Source of the DNA: Goodfellowiella coeruleoviolacea | GTDB taxonomy: Bacteria; Actinomycetota; Actinomycetes; Mycobacteriales; Pseudonocardiaceae | Length of the DNA: 64,000 nucleotides | Assembly (NCBI RefSeq): GCF_024171785.1 | Contig: NZ_JAMTCK010000007.1 | Location: 124,001-188,000, forward strand | Direction of reading: 5' to 3' | In this document: positions 31,564 to 41,102 of the stretch, piece after piece | How the letters are laid out: every line of letters begins with the position of its first letter | Numbering within the stretch: position 1 is the first letter of the stretch | Position numbers and translations under genes: made by a program | Notes under the pieces: model-generated | Databases searched by the model: none | Seen by the model: the letters and a program-made list of their open reading frames with translations, nothing else | What the model was told of the DNA's origin: nothing

Positions 31564-32649
31564 ATGGCCAGGCGATCGAGCAGCACCACACCATCCCGCG
31601 GCGGGCGCACGGGCGCGGTGGCCGCCGCCGTGCTGGGTCTGCTGGCCGTCGGCGCCGGCACCGGGGTGGCCGCCGCCGGCTCGGGGCCGGTGTGGTCGGT
31701 GGGACCGCCCGGCGTCGCCCGGTTCACCTCGGTGCAGGCCGCGGTCGACGCGGTGCCCCCGGGCAACACCCGACCGGTGACCATCACCGTGGCCCCCGGC
31801 CGGTACCGGGAACTGGTCACGGTGCCCGCGGACAAGCCGTACATCACCCTGCGCGGCGCCACCGGCGCCGCCCGGGACGTGGTGATCACCTACGACAACT
31901 CGGCCGGCACCCGCAAGCCGGACGGCACCACCTACGGCACCTCGGGCAGCGCGTCCGTGCTGATCGAGGCCAACGACTTCCGCGCGGAGCACGTCACCTT
32001 CGAGAACGCCTTCGACGAGCAGGCGCACGCCGGTGAGAGCGGCCACCAGGCCGTGGCCCTGCGGCTGACCGGCGACCGCGCGGTGTTCGTCAACACCCGC
32101 TTCCTGGGCAACCAGGACACCCTCTACCTGAACAGCCCGAGCACCGGCCAGATCAGCCGCGCCTACCTGCGGGACTGCTACGTCGAGGGCGACGTGGACT
32201 TCATCTTCGGCCGGGGCACCGCCGTGTTCGACGGCGGCGAGATCAGAAGCCTCGACCGGGGCAGCACCAGCAACAACGGGTACGTGACCGCGGCCAGCAC
32301 CGCACTGGCCAACCCGTACGGATTCCTGTTCCACCGCAGCAGGTTCACCAGTGACGCGCCCGCAGGCACCGTCCACCTGGGCCGGCCGTGGCACGCCGGC
32401 GGCGACCCGAACGCGGTCGGCCAGGTGGTGGTCCGGGAGTCCGCCCTGGCCGCGCACATCAGGAGCAGCCCGTGGACGGACATGTCCGGGTGGCCGTGGC
32501 GGGACGCGCGGTTCTTCGAGTACCGCAACACCGGCCCGGGCGCCACGCCCGCCAGCGACCGCCCGCAGCTGTCCGACGCCCAGGCGCCGGACTACACCGT
32601 GCGGCGCTACCTGGCCGGCTCCGACGGGTGGGCGCCGGTCACCCGGTAG
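31564..32649 (+). CDS. secreted pectinesterase (CE8)
   Basis: A 361-residue exported pectin methylesterase with a right-handed beta-helix fold. The signal peptide covers residues 1-38 (MARRSSSTT head with RGGR, core AVAAAVLGLLAVGAG, cleavage near VAAA). Active-site motifs are QAVALRL, GNQDTLYLN with Asp185, VDFIFG with Asp212 and the Arg of HLGRPWHAGG. It removes methyl esters from homogalacturonan outside the cell. The promoter and LacI-type operator place it under the same control as the importer. No pectate lyase or polygalacturonase is in the window, so depolymerisation must be encoded elsewhere. GGAAGGGA precedes the ATG. Confidence 0.93.
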   Translation: MARRSSSTTPSRGGRTGAVAAAVLGLLAVGAGTGVAAAGSGPVWSVGPPGVARFTSVQAAVDAVPPGNTRPVTITVAPGRYRELVTVPADKPYITLRGATGAARDVVITYDNSAGTRKPDGTTYGTSGSASVLIEANDFRAEHVTFENAFDEQAHAGESGHQAVALRLTGDRAVFVNTRFLGNQDTLYLNSPSTGQISRAYLRDCYVEGDVDFIFGRGTAVFDGGEIRSLDRGSTSNNGYVTAASTALANPYGFLFHRSRFTSDAPAGTVHLGRPWHAGGDPNAVGQVVVRESALAAHIRSSPWTDMSGWPWRDARFFEYRNTGPGATPASDRPQLSDAQAPDYTVRRYLAGSDGWAPVTR

Positions 32650-32725
32650 CCCCGACGACCGCGTGGCCGATGGCCGGTTGCCGATGGCCGCACGCGCAAC
32701 AGCACAGCGAAGAAAGGTGGACACC

Positions 32726-34081
32726 ATGGTGGGACCCCGCGGCCGGGGCGCGCGGAGCAGAGCGCTGCTCGGTGCGGTGTGGACGGTCGTGCTCGTCGGC
32801 TGCCTCGCGTTGAGCGGGTGCGGCGGCTTCTTCGGCGGCGGGTCGTCCGCCGGCACCGGCAAGACCACGATCACCTTCTGGGACAACAACGGTGGGCCGG
32901 ACCGGACCCCGTTGTGGGAGCACGTGATCGCCGAGTTCGAGAAGCAGCAGCCCGACATCCACGTCGAGTACGTGGGCATCCCGATCAGCCAGGTGCAGCA
33001 GAAGTACGACACCGCCATCGCCGGCGGCGGCCTGCCCGACGTGGGCGGGGTGTCCACCGCCTACCTGGCCGGCATGACCGCGCAGCAGGCGCTGGAGCCC
33101 CTGGACGAGCGGCTGTCCACCAGCGGCCTGAACGGCAAGCTGGTCAAGGGCCTGGTCGACTCGATGCGCGCGGCCGGTGGTGACGACAAGCTCTACGCCG
33201 TGCCCACCTCGTCCAACAACGGGGTGTTCTGGTACCGCAAGGACTGGTTCGCCGAGGCCGGGCTGGAGCCGCCGCAGACCTGGGACCAGTTCTACGACGT
33301 GGTGGGCAAGCTGACCGACAAGACCCGCAACCGCTACGGCTTCACCATCCGCGGCGGCCCCGGCTCGATCCCGCAGGTGCTGGAGGTGATGTACGGCTAC
33401 TCCGGCATCAGGAGCATCTTCGACGAGCAGGGCAGGGCCACCGTCAACGACCCGCGCAACGTCGAGGCCGTGCAGAAGCTGGTGAGCCTGTACAACACGG
33501 CCACGCCCACCGCGGACGTGAACAACGACTACCCCAAGATGGTGGCGCAGTTCGACGGCGGCTCGGTCGCGATCATGCAGCACAACCTGGGCTCCTACCG
33601 GAACCACAAGGACAGCCTCGGCGCGGACAACGTCGTGGGCGCGCCGGTCTTCCCCAGCCCGGTCACCACCACCCGCAACGTGCTGTCCAACCCGGTCGAC
33701 GGCGTCGGCGTGTTCAGGACCAGCAAGAACAAGGACGCCGCCTGGAAGTTCGTGGAGTTCGCGGCCTCGGCCCCGATGAACAGCTACTGGACCGAGAAGG
33801 CCGGGGTGCTGCCGGCCAACACCGACGTGTCCAGTGAGAGCTGGGTGCGCGAGGCGCAGCCGCTGCGCGACGCCACCGCCGTGCTCAACGACCCGGCCAC
33901 CAACGTGGTCCAGCTGCCCTACTACCTGCCGCAGCTCAACCCGATCCTGAAGACCGACATGGAGCCGGTGTTCCAGAAGGTGATGCTGGGCCAGTTGCCC
34001 GCCAAGGACTTCCTCGACCAGTTCGCCCAGAAGCTCAACGACGCCCAGGCCGACTGGACCCAGCACTCCGGCGGCCGATAA
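32726..34081 (+). CDS. carbohydrate ABC transporter substrate-binding lipoprotein
   Basis: A 451-residue CUT1-type solute-binding protein. The signal peptide ends in the lipobox LALSGC, so Cys32 is lipidated and the protein is tethered outside the membrane. The mature part begins with a Gly/Ser linker and TTITFWDNNGGPDRTPLWEH, the usual first strand of family 1 sugar-binding proteins; VYFVPTSSNNG-type motif appears as LYAVPTSSNNGVFWYRKDWF. It is 76 bp after the pectinesterase and probably co-transcribed. It delivers the sugar to the permeases at 27281-29115, from which it is separated by the metabolic genes. Confidence 0.93.
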   Translation: MVGPRGRGARSRALLGAVWTVVLVGCLALSGCGGFFGGGSSAGTGKTTITFWDNNGGPDRTPLWEHVIAEFEKQQPDIHVEYVGIPISQVQQKYDTAIAGGGLPDVGGVSTAYLAGMTAQQALEPLDERLSTSGLNGKLVKGLVDSMRAAGGDDKLYAVPTSSNNGVFWYRKDWFAEAGLEPPQTWDQFYDVVGKLTDKTRNRYGFTIRGGPGSIPQVLEVMYGYSGIRSIFDEQGRATVNDPRNVEAVQKLVSLYNTATPTADVNNDYPKMVAQFDGGSVAIMQHNLGSYRNHKDSLGADNVVGAPVFPSPVTTTRNVLSNPVDGVGVFRTSKNKDAAWKFVEFAASAPMNSYWTEKAGVLPANTDVSSESWVREAQPLRDATAVLNDPATNVVQLPYYLPQLNPILKTDMEPVFQKVMLGQLPAKDFLDQFAQKLNDAQADWTQHSGGR

Positions 34082-34108
34082 CCCCCGCGCCCGGCCACGG
34101 CCCGCGAC

Positions 34109-34340
34109 TCACGCCTTCGCGGCCGCCAGCGTGGAACTGGCGGCCAGCCGGCGCGGCTCGCGCAACGCGGGCGGGTTGTGGTGCTCGTCCAGCGCCCACA
34201 GCACCGGGTGGCCGTCCCGCACGAACAGCCGCCCGCCCGGACGCAGCAGACCCGCCACCACCCGCGCCCACCTGGCGATGACCGGCAGCCCCCGCCGCCA
34301 GTGCCTCGGCCACGGCGTACTCCGCCCGGGTGGGGCCGGG
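34109..34340 (-). pseudogene. fragment of a class I SAM-dependent methyltransferase
   Basis: Only the C-terminal core remains: GLPVIARWARVVAGLLRPGG, RLFVRDGHPVLWALDEHHNP, the post-motif III region of a small class I methyltransferase. Upstream, EYAVAEALA lies in another frame, and the SAM-binding half is gone. It runs antisense in the gap between the sugar-binding lipoprotein and the SGNH hydrolase. Confidence 0.6.
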
Positions 34341-34368
34341 GGCGGCCGGCCCCACCCGGGGCGCGATG

Positions 34369-35169
34369 TCAGTACATCGCCAGGGACAGCGGAGCGAAGT
34401 AGCCGTTGCGCTGTCCGGCGGCGGTGGGGTGGAACGCGTCGTCCTGCGGCTGCACCAGCGCGTTGATCCACGGGTCGGCCGAGCACACCCCGTGCCCGGC
34501 GAAGGCGGCGCGCACGTCCACGAAGGTGAACCCGGCGGCGGCCACCCGGTCGGCGATGACCTCGTCGAGCAGGTCGGCGGCCTCGTTCAGGACGGTCCGC
34601 TTGGCCAGGCTCAGGCCGCCCTCACAGGCGTTCAGCTCGAACAGCCTGGGGTAGCCGGGCACGAACACCCGCGCGGCCGGCGCCGCGTCGCTGATCGCCT
34701 GGTAGGTCTCGTCCAGCCGCGCGGGCAGCTCGGTGCGGACGAACTGCTTGCTGGACTCCACCGCGCCGACGCAGTCCTGGTCCGTGCCGAGCAGGCAGGC
34801 GCCCACCACCCGGCTGAACCCGGCGTCGTTGCCGCCGATGGAGATGGTCACCAGGTCGGCGTACGCGGGCAGCTGCGCGATCTGGGTGTCCAGCACGTCC
34901 TGCGTGGTCGCACCGGAGCAGGCGGCGAAGGTGAACGACTCGACCACCCGGCTGTTCGCCCACAGCGCGGGGTGCGCCAGGTCGCTGCGCTTGCACGCGC
35001 CGCTGTCCGGGTCGTAACTGCCGGTGCCCACACCGGCGGAGTAGGAGTCGCCCAGCGCGGCGTAGTGGTACGGCGGCGGGGTCGCCTGGGCCGCGCCGGC
35101 GAACGCGACCCCCATGGTCACGGCGGCGACGGCACCGATCAGGGCACGTGTGGCGGAGCGTAACGACAC
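34369..35169 (-). CDS. secreted SGNH/GDSL hydrolase
   Basis: A 266-residue exported esterase/lipase. The signal peptide is residues 1-30 (RSATRALIGAVAAVTMGVAF, AQA cleavage). Block I is YAALGDSYSAGVGTG with Ser42 as nucleophile; block III is ISIGGNDAGF; the Asp/His pair is in DDAFHPTAAG. Six or more Cys (GACKRSD, FAACSGA, GACLLGTDQDC, NACEGG, HGVCSADP) suggest three disulfides, as in Streptomyces SGNH lipases. Likely substrates are lipid or short-chain esters outside the cell. GTG 35169 has GGAGG upstream. Confidence 0.9.
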   Translation of the reverse strand: MSLRSATRALIGAVAAVTMGVAFAGAAQATPPPYHYAALGDSYSAGVGTGSYDPDSGACKRSDLAHPALWANSRVVESFTFAACSGATTQDVLDTQIAQLPAYADLVTISIGGNDAGFSRVVGACLLGTDQDCVGAVESSKQFVRTELPARLDETYQAISDAAPAARVFVPGYPRLFELNACEGGLSLAKRTVLNEAADLLDEVIADRVAAAGFTFVDVRAAFAGHGVCSADPWINALVQPQDDAFHPTAAGQRNGYFAPLSLAMY

Positions 35170-35278
35170 GAATGGCCTCCCAGAAAACGGCGAAGCGGAC
35201 GTTGCTCCCGCATTCATCCGTGTCGCGGGTGATCTTGTCAACCAGGATCCGACCCACCGGACCGCCGCTGCCCGCCTG

Positions 35279-35932
35279 ATGCGCCCCGACGAGATCGCTG
35301 GCCACGGTCAGCAGTTGAACGACGAGGCGCTGCCGTTGCTGGGGCAACTGGCCCAGGAAACCCGCCGCCCTGAGCTATACCCGCAGCCCGCACACTGCTG
35401 GAACACGTGCCGGACAAGCTGGAACTGATCGCTGCGCTGCTGCGCCGAGCTGGCGTGCACATCGAGGACTACCTCGCCCGGCAAGGTGGGCTGATGCGCG
35501 GAAATCCGGGATTTGCCGGCGGGCGCAGCGCAGCGCCTGGCACACGTTCTTCCTGGCTGGAGCGTGGTCGGACGATCTCTGCGGAGCTGATCGCGGAGGT
35601 TCAGTGTGCCGGACACAAGATTTCTCAGGACAGGGTGCTGTTCACCGGACGCGACCACACGGGCCGAACCGTGTGGATGGAGAAGGGTGACGACCGAGCC
35701 GGTCTCTGGCATACCCTGCGGTCCACCCGCGTGCGCCAATTCGTCGACGTTCAAGGACGCCTACAACCCCGACGATCCCTTGGGCTCCGGATTCGCCTCC
35801 CGCAAAGAGCGGAAGGAACTCGATGAGCGGGGCCGAGCCTTGGCTCGTAAGCTCAGGCAGGAGCTTCCCGACGAGGTCGACGTGCTCGTCCAGTCCCTCA
35901 CTGCTTATGACGCCGAGAAGATGACCAAGTAG
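35279..35932 (+). pseudogene. decayed polymorphic-toxin-like gene, two frameshifts
   Basis: From ATG 35279 (RPDEIAGHGQQLNDEALPLL) the sense frame is lost near 35390, resumes as EHVPDKLELIAALLRRAGVH and IEDYLARQGG, and is lost again near 35745, after which FKDAYNPDDPLGSGFASRKE and the following ELDERGRALARKLRQELPDE finish at 35932. The middle (AGHKISQDRVLFTGRDHTGR, TVWMEKGDDRAGLWHTL) resembles the GRDxxGRxxWxEKGDxxAGLxHI pattern at the C-termini of secreted polymorphic toxins. Read as one gene, it would be a toxin or toxin-like protein inactivated by mutation. Confidence 0.5.
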
Positions 35933-36039
35933 CTCCAGGCTGGCGGCGGGGATCGGCCGCGGCGTGGGCCAGCAAAGCTGGCTTCGTGTTTGCGGACTGG
36001 TGAGCGGCGGTGGCGGTGGGGCTGTCCTGTGCCGTGGGC

Positions 36040-36831
36040 CTACTCGATCGGGCTCAGCGTCCAGTCGCCGTCCGAGCGCACCTGCACCACAGCGTCACCC
36101 TCGAACGGCACGGTTCCCTCGTAGCCGCCGACCGTGGCGACCGCCATGTCGGTCCGACCGCCGCGAGTCGGGGCCACTTCCACCGCGAAGAAGCCGCCGT
36201 GGCCGCCCCGGTTGGTGATCTTCGCCTTCGACGCCTCGCCTGGCACGTAGAAGACGGCGTCACCGTGCCCGGAGATGGTGGGTTCACCGCTGGGAGTGCT
36301 GGCGAGCACAACGAGGTCGTCCACGCTCAACGTCCACGAGCTGTCCGCCTTGACCGTGAGGGTGTGCGTCTTGCTGCCCTCGTGCACGTCCAGCCAGGAC
36401 CGACCGGAGTAGGCACCCATCGTGCTGACCAGGATGCTCTCGAAGCCGTCCGACTGGACAAAGGTGAACCCACTGCACTTCGGGCACTCGAAGGTCAGCA
36501 GCATCGGCCCGACTCGCTGCGGGTCGATGCTCACCACGTCGTCGCCCTTGCCGTTGACGACCTGTGCTGGCTGCGCTGCCGGGGTCGTCGTGGTTGTGGT
36601 CGTGGTGGTTCTGCTGGTGGTGGTTGCGGTCCGATCCTGCCTGGCTGGCTGCGGGGCCGTGGTCGCGACCGCTGCTGAGCGTCCGGGGAACGTCGTCACA
36701 GCGACAACGAGGACGACCACGCCAGCCAGCAGCAGTCCGACCGCCACTCCGCCGACCGCCCACGGCCACGTCTTCCTCCGCGGAGGCGGCGGAGGCGGTG
36801 GCCCGTACTGCGGAAAGCCTGGCGTGAACAT
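36040..36831 (-). CDS. membrane-anchored extracellular protein of unknown function
   Basis: A 263-residue protein: a Pro-rich cytoplasmic head (PQYGPPPPPPPRRKTWPW), one membrane helix (residues ~24-47, VGGVAVGLLLAGVVVLVVAV), a Thr-rich linker (TTTSRTTTTTTTTTPAAQ), then an outer domain of about 160 residues. In the outer domain FECPKCSGF gives a CxxC, and the end repeats SDGDWTLSPI and ADSSWTLSVDDL look like paired beta units. The architecture is common among actinomycete cell-surface proteins. No family recognised; the CxxC might bind metal or form a disulfide. Confidence 0.7.
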   Translation of the reverse strand: MFTPGFPQYGPPPPPPPRRKTWPWAVGGVAVGLLLAGVVVLVVAVTTFPGRSAAVATTAPQPARQDRTATTTSRTTTTTTTTTPAAQPAQVVNGKGDDVVSIDPQRVGPMLLTFECPKCSGFTFVQSDGFESILVSTMGAYSGRSWLDVHEGSKTHTLTVKADSSWTLSVDDLVVLASTPSGEPTISGHGDAVFYVPGEASKAKITNRGGHGGFFAVEVAPTRGGRTDMAVATVGGYEGTVPFEGDAVVQVRSDGDWTLSPIE

Positions 36832-36925
36832 CCAACCCCCTGGTGTACGCCCCCTGGGGCGAACTGAAGCCCCGTTACTAGTGCGTGGATCGTGACCGAG
36901 GCAGTTCCGTTACACGTGACCGGCC

Positions 36926-36963
36926 GGCAGCCTCCGGCCAGGGCCACTGGTGGCCGGAGGCTG
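36926..36963. terminator. 14-bp hairpin
   Basis: GCAGCCTCCGGCCA and TGGCCGGAGGCTGC form a perfect stem with a 10-nt loop, upstream of the surface-protein gene and downstream of the NmrA remnant. Confidence 0.6.
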
Positions 36964-37041
36964 CGCTGTGCCTGGCAGGTGCTCGTCCCACGCGCGCAAG
37001 CCGTCCACCCCGAGGAATTCGTGGCTCGCCCCTGGCTCGGC

Positions 37042-37140
37042 CTACTCGAAGGCCGCTCGGTTGGCGGTGATCCAGTCGGTGAAGGTGTGGGGTGGTCGGC
37101 GTGGGTGAGTGTCCCGGGCCGGTGAGCAGGGGAGCGGGGC
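37042..37140 (-). pseudogene. 3' scrap of an NmrA-like gene, related to 52621-53445
   Basis: The minus strand reads HTFTDWITANRAAFE and a TAG stop (37044-37042), matching the end of the intact gene (HTFTDWVSTHRAAFE); about 58 of 65 bases agree by eye. It then jumps, with a deletion of some 180 bp relative to the intact gene, to SPAPLLTGP, matching NAAPLLTGP. It marks the left edge of the RHS locus, while the intact relative marks the right edge. Confidence 0.65.
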
Positions 37141-37610
37141 TGACCCCGCTCTTGCCGCAGCGGGTACGTGGACGAGACCTCAAGCAAACGTCCAATGGAC
37201 GTGCTCGTGCATTCACTCGCCATTGCCGATCTCGTCAACGGAGATCCGCGGCCAAGGAACTCGGAATAGGGCCGTACCTCTCCTTCAGGCATGGTGCGGA
37301 ATGCTGCCGTGCGCATCGGTGAGGACTGGCTGTTCGGGTTTCGCGCAGTCGTCGGTTGCTGTGCGATGAGGTACCTCTGACGCCCAGTAGTTGCGTGGGA
37401 TAGATCACTGTAACGTTACGTTAGTTTCGAAGCGTAACTAATCGGCAAGTTTAGCCAGGTCAAATCGGTTCGGTCGAGGCCGCGATGTGGCCAGAGCGTC
37501 ACACTGGGTGACTAACCTGTTTGGATCATCGCACAGCGTGGCCTCGTGGTGCAGAGTCTCCCCTCGGCTCTCGGGCAGCCGAAGTGAATGACAATGATGC
37601 AAGGGGCGTA
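37141..37610. other. upstream region of the LamG/RHS unit
   Basis: 470 bp without a gene. GTAACGTTAC (37410-37419) is a perfect 10-bp palindrome inside an AT-rich patch that also contains GTTACGTTAG and GCGTAACTAA, so a regulator may bind here. The promoter of the LamG gene must lie downstream of or at this patch; no firm hexamers. Confidence 0.35.
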
Positions 37611-40600
37611 ATGCTGCGCGATTTCAGAGAACGAAGACGAAGACTGGGAGCAGGACTGATCGCGTCGGTGTTGGCGGTGACGTCGTCGGCGTTGCTCATG
37701 ACTACCGGGATTCCCACGGCGGTTGCGGCACCGACCGAACCGTCGCAACAGGACAACGTGACAACTGGCCTGGATGAGGAGGGTGCCGCGTCGACAGCGG
37801 CGCGGCAACAGGGTGTTCCGGTACCGGTGGCTTCGCAGACCACAGAGGATTCACAGGTACTGGCGAATCCCGATGGCACGTTCAGCCTGGTGACCAGTGC
37901 GCAGCCGGTGCGGGTGAAGCAGGGGGACGGCTGGGTTCCGGTCGACCTGACGTTACGTGAACTCGCTGACGGCTCGGTCGGGCCAGTGGCGGCTCCGGTG
38001 GATCTGCGACTGTCTGGTGGCGGTGCCGGACAGCCGTTGGCAGTGGTGGGCAGGGACGGTCGAGAGGTTGGTTTGCAGTGGCAGGGCAGCCTGCCCGAGC
38101 CCGTGTTGAACGGGCCGACCGCCACCTACCGCGATGTGTTGTCCGATGTGGACTTGGTGGTGCGGGTCAGCGCCACCGGGTTCAGCGAGGTGCTGGTGGT
38201 CAAGTCCGCCAAGGCTGCGGCCAACCCCGAGTTGCAGCGAATCACCTTCGGCTCCCACACCAAGGGCGTCACCGTCACCGCCGCGAACAGCGCCCCGGCC
38301 GCTCGGGCGGCAGCCGACGAGCCGACACCGTCGGGCGGCCTTCAGGCGGTTGATGACAAGGGCGTGCTGGTCTTCGGTGGGGACGCCTCCCGGATGTGGG
38401 ACTCCACCGGCCAGACCAGCGAAACCGACCCGCTGGAAGGCCCTGGCGAGAACGGTCGCGCCGCGGCGATGGGCGTGGAGGTCACCGACGCCGCGGTCGC
38501 GGTCATTCCGGACCAGGATTTCCTCACCGACACCAGCACCCGGTACCCGGTCTACATCGACCCGGAGTACTGGTGGGCCGGCGGCAAGAACCACCACGTC
38601 GTGGTGCAGGACGTCTACCCCGACCAGCGCAACTACGATGCGACCGGGGGCGACCTCAACGAACTCAAGGCCGGGTACTCGACGGAGAACGGCCGGATCG
38701 TGTCCCGGTCGTTCGTCGAGATGAACACCGACTACGTGCGGGGCAAGATCATCCACCGGGCGACCCTGCGCAGCACGGTGATCCACTCCTACTCGTGCTC
38801 CGGCGGCCCCACCGAGCTGTGGGCGACCAACCCCATCAGCCCGGACACCACGTGGAGAGCCCAGCCGGACTGGGCTTACGTGTTGGGCACGATCACCAGG
38901 GCCAACAACGCCCGTTACTGCCCCAGCAACGGCGGGGCCGACGTGGACGTCACCGCGTTCGCGACTCAAGCCGCCAACAACGGATGGACCGGCCTGACCT
39001 TTGGGATGAGAGCGCAGAACGAAGGCGATCTGCAGTCGTGGCGGCGCTTCGATCTCAACCCCACGCTGGAGATCGTCTACAACTCGCGGCCCAACGCGCC
39101 CACCGAGCTGGGGATGGAGGGCGGCCTGATCCCGTGTGTGCGGGGCGAGAACCGGCCGTACGTGTTCACGAAGACGCCCAGGCTGCGGGCGCGTCTTTCC
39201 GACCCGGACGGTGGCATGCTGGACGCTGGCTTCCGCGTGTTCCGCGGCACGGCGGACAACTACACCTGGGACGGCAACGAAACCCACACCGGTGATGTCC
39301 CGTCCGGGTCGTTCGCCGAGGTCACCGTTCCCTCGGGGGTGATTCCCGAGGACGGCACCTACACCTGGCACCTGTGGTCGGGTGACTACGAGACCAGCAG
39401 CTGGTCCGAGCTGTGCGAGTTCACGATCGACACCACGCCACCCTTCGCGCCAGCGGTGACCTCCACCGACTACCCCTACGACACGCCCGCCGGGGGCGTT
39501 GGCATGACGGGAACGTTCGTGTTCTCGGCGAACGGCTCGTCGGATGTTCAGCACTACCTGTACTCGTTCACCGAGGAGCAGGCCGACGACCCACAGACCC
39601 GGGTGGATGCCTCAGGGCTCGGCGGTGAGGCCACGATCCGGTGGACTCCATCCAAGGAAGGGCCACAAACGCTGTTCGTCCGATCCGTGGATCGCGCGGG
39701 CAACAAATCGGACATCGTCCAATACCTGGTGCGGATCAGATCCACACCACCTGGACCCGTGGGCTACTGGAAGCTCGACGGGGATGGCGCCGACGCTTCT
39801 GGCAAGAGCCACCCGCTGACCGCGGCAGGATCGCCAAACCTGACAGCGGAGGGCTACGACGGTCAAGCCGCCGGGTTCGACAGCGCCGACGACGAGTTGC
39901 GTGGCGGAACCCTGCTGGACACGACCAAGGGCTTCACCGTGGCGGCGTGGACCAAGCTGGACCGCACCGGTAGTTTCGCCACCGTTCTCAGCCAGGATGG
40001 CCAGCGGGCAGCGGGATTCTTCCTGCAGTACTCGGCTGACGACGACCGCTGGGCGTTCGCGATCCCCGAGGGCGACCGCGATGACTCGTCTTCCGCGCGA
40101 GCGTTGTCCGCGGCGGCACCTGAGCTGGGCCAGTGGACCCATCTGGTTGGCAGCTACGACGGGGAGAGCGGCGAACTGGCGCTGTACGTCAACGGCGTGC
40201 GCGAGGGTAGCGCCACTGCCCGTTCCTGGACTGCGGCCGGCGACTTCGTGATCGGCCGGGGGAAGTGGAACGGCACGGCAGCGGACCAGTTCCCGGGAAC
40301 GATTGACGAGGTGCGCGCCTACCAGCGGGTGTTGCCCGCTGATGAGGTCGCTCTGGTGGCCAACCAGGGGGTGCTGCGGGCCCACTACGCGCTCAACGAA
40401 GGTACCGGAACGCAGACCACGGACGAGGTGACCGGGCAGGCCGCGCAGCTGCGCGGAAGCGCTACCTGGTCGGTGGACCGGTACACAGCCGTGGAATTCA
40501 CCGGGGAGTTCGGTGATCAGGGTGGGTACGTCTCCGCGCCACGTCCGGCGTTTCGCACCGACCGTTCCTACACGGTGTCAGCGTGGGTGCGTGCGGACGA

Positions 40601-41009
40601 CGTCACGGCGACGGCGCGCACCGCGGTCAGCATCGGCGACCCACGCTTCTCCCCGTTCTTGCTGCAGTATCGGCCCGAGAACAAGCAGTGGGCGCTGCTG
40701 GTCTCCTGCGCCCGCGACGATTCCTGTGGCTGGTACGCCCTGAGCGCGGGCAATGCCCAGGCCGGACAATGGGTGCACCTGACCGGGGTGTACGACGCGG
40801 TCAGCCACGAGGCGCGGCTCTACGTCAACGGTCAGTTCATGGGCAGAGCGACCGGAGTGACCGGCTGGAACAACGACGGGGAGTTGTTGATCGGCCGTGC
40901 CCAGTTCTCGGATTCGGCAACGGATTTTTGGGATGGCGCGGTCGATGACGTCAAGGTCTTCTCCGGGGCGTTGATCGACAACCAGATCAACCAGCTCGCG
41001 ATCCACTGA
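37611..41009 (+). CDS. large secreted protein with two C-terminal LamG domains
   Basis: A 1132-residue exported protein. Signal peptide residues 1-40 (RERRRRLGAGLIASVLAVTS, AVAAP cleavage). Residues ~60-290 resemble the N-terminal region of actinomycete RHS-associated surface proteins (VRVKQGDGWVPVDLTLRELA, TYRDVLSDVDLVVRVSATGF). A DNRLRE-like middle region (YPVYIDPEYWWAGGKNHHVV and on) follows, then Ig-like repeats and two LamG/concanavalin-like modules at ~717-910 and ~921-1130 (VGYWKLDGDGADASGKSHPL; AHYALNEGTGTQTTDEVTGQ). Such modules bind glycans or proteins. Only 93 bp separate it from the RHS gene, so the two are likely co-expressed. Confidence 0.88.
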   Translation: MLRDFRERRRRLGAGLIASVLAVTSSALLMTTGIPTAVAAPTEPSQQDNVTTGLDEEGAASTAARQQGVPVPVASQTTEDSQVLANPDGTFSLVTSAQPVRVKQGDGWVPVDLTLRELADGSVGPVAAPVDLRLSGGGAGQPLAVVGRDGREVGLQWQGSLPEPVLNGPTATYRDVLSDVDLVVRVSATGFSEVLVVKSAKAAANPELQRITFGSHTKGVTVTAANSAPAARAAADEPTPSGGLQAVDDKGVLVFGGDASRMWDSTGQTSETDPLEGPGENGRAAAMGVEVTDAAVAVIPDQDFLTDTSTRYPVYIDPEYWWAGGKNHHVVVQDVYPDQRNYDATGGDLNELKAGYSTENGRIVSRSFVEMNTDYVRGKIIHRATLRSTVIHSYSCSGGPTELWATNPISPDTTWRAQPDWAYVLGTITRANNARYCPSNGGADVDVTAFATQAANNGWTGLTFGMRAQNEGDLQSWRRFDLNPTLEIVYNSRPNAPTELGMEGGLIPCVRGENRPYVFTKTPRLRARLSDPDGGMLDAGFRVFRGTADNYTWDGNETHTGDVPSGSFAEVTVPSGVIPEDGTYTWHLWSGDYETSSWSELCEFTIDTTPPFAPAVTSTDYPYDTPAGGVGMTGTFVFSANGSSDVQHYLYSFTEEQADDPQTRVDASGLGGEATIRWTPSKEGPQTLFVRSVDRAGNKSDIVQYLVRIRSTPPGPVGYWKLDGDGADASGKSHPLTAAGSPNLTAEGYDGQAAGFDSADDELRGGTLLDTTKGFTVAAWTKLDRTGSFATVLSQDGQRAAGFFLQYSADDDRWAFAIPEGDRDDSSSARALSAAAPELGQWTHLVGSYDGESGELALYVNGVREGSATARSWTAAGDFVIGRGKWNGTAADQFPGTIDEVRAYQRVLPADEVALVANQGVLRAHYALNEGTGTQTTDEVTGQAAQLRGSATWSVDRYTAVEFTGEFGDQGGYVSAPRPAFRTDRSYTVSAWVRADDVTATARTAVSIGDPRFSPFLLQYRPENKQWALLVSCARDDSCGWYALSAGNAQAGQWVHLTGVYDAVSHEARLYVNGQFMGRATGVTGWNNDGELLIGRAQFSDSATDFWDGAVDDVKVFSGALIDNQINQLAIH

Positions 41010-41018
41010 ACAGTTCGC

Positions 41019-41057
41019 GCCAGGTGGCTCGCCCAGGAGGTGGGCGGGTCACCTGGC
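41019..41057 (+). other. hairpin between the LamG and RHS genes
   Basis: GCCAGGTG (41019-41026) pairs with CACCTGGC (41050-41057), with an inner CGCCC/GGGCG stem. It may terminate part of the LamG message or set the ratio of the two products. Confidence 0.45.
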
Positions 41058-41102
41058 CCTTGTCTTCTTCCCGTCTCACCTGCCAGGCAATCAGGAGTTG
41101 TG

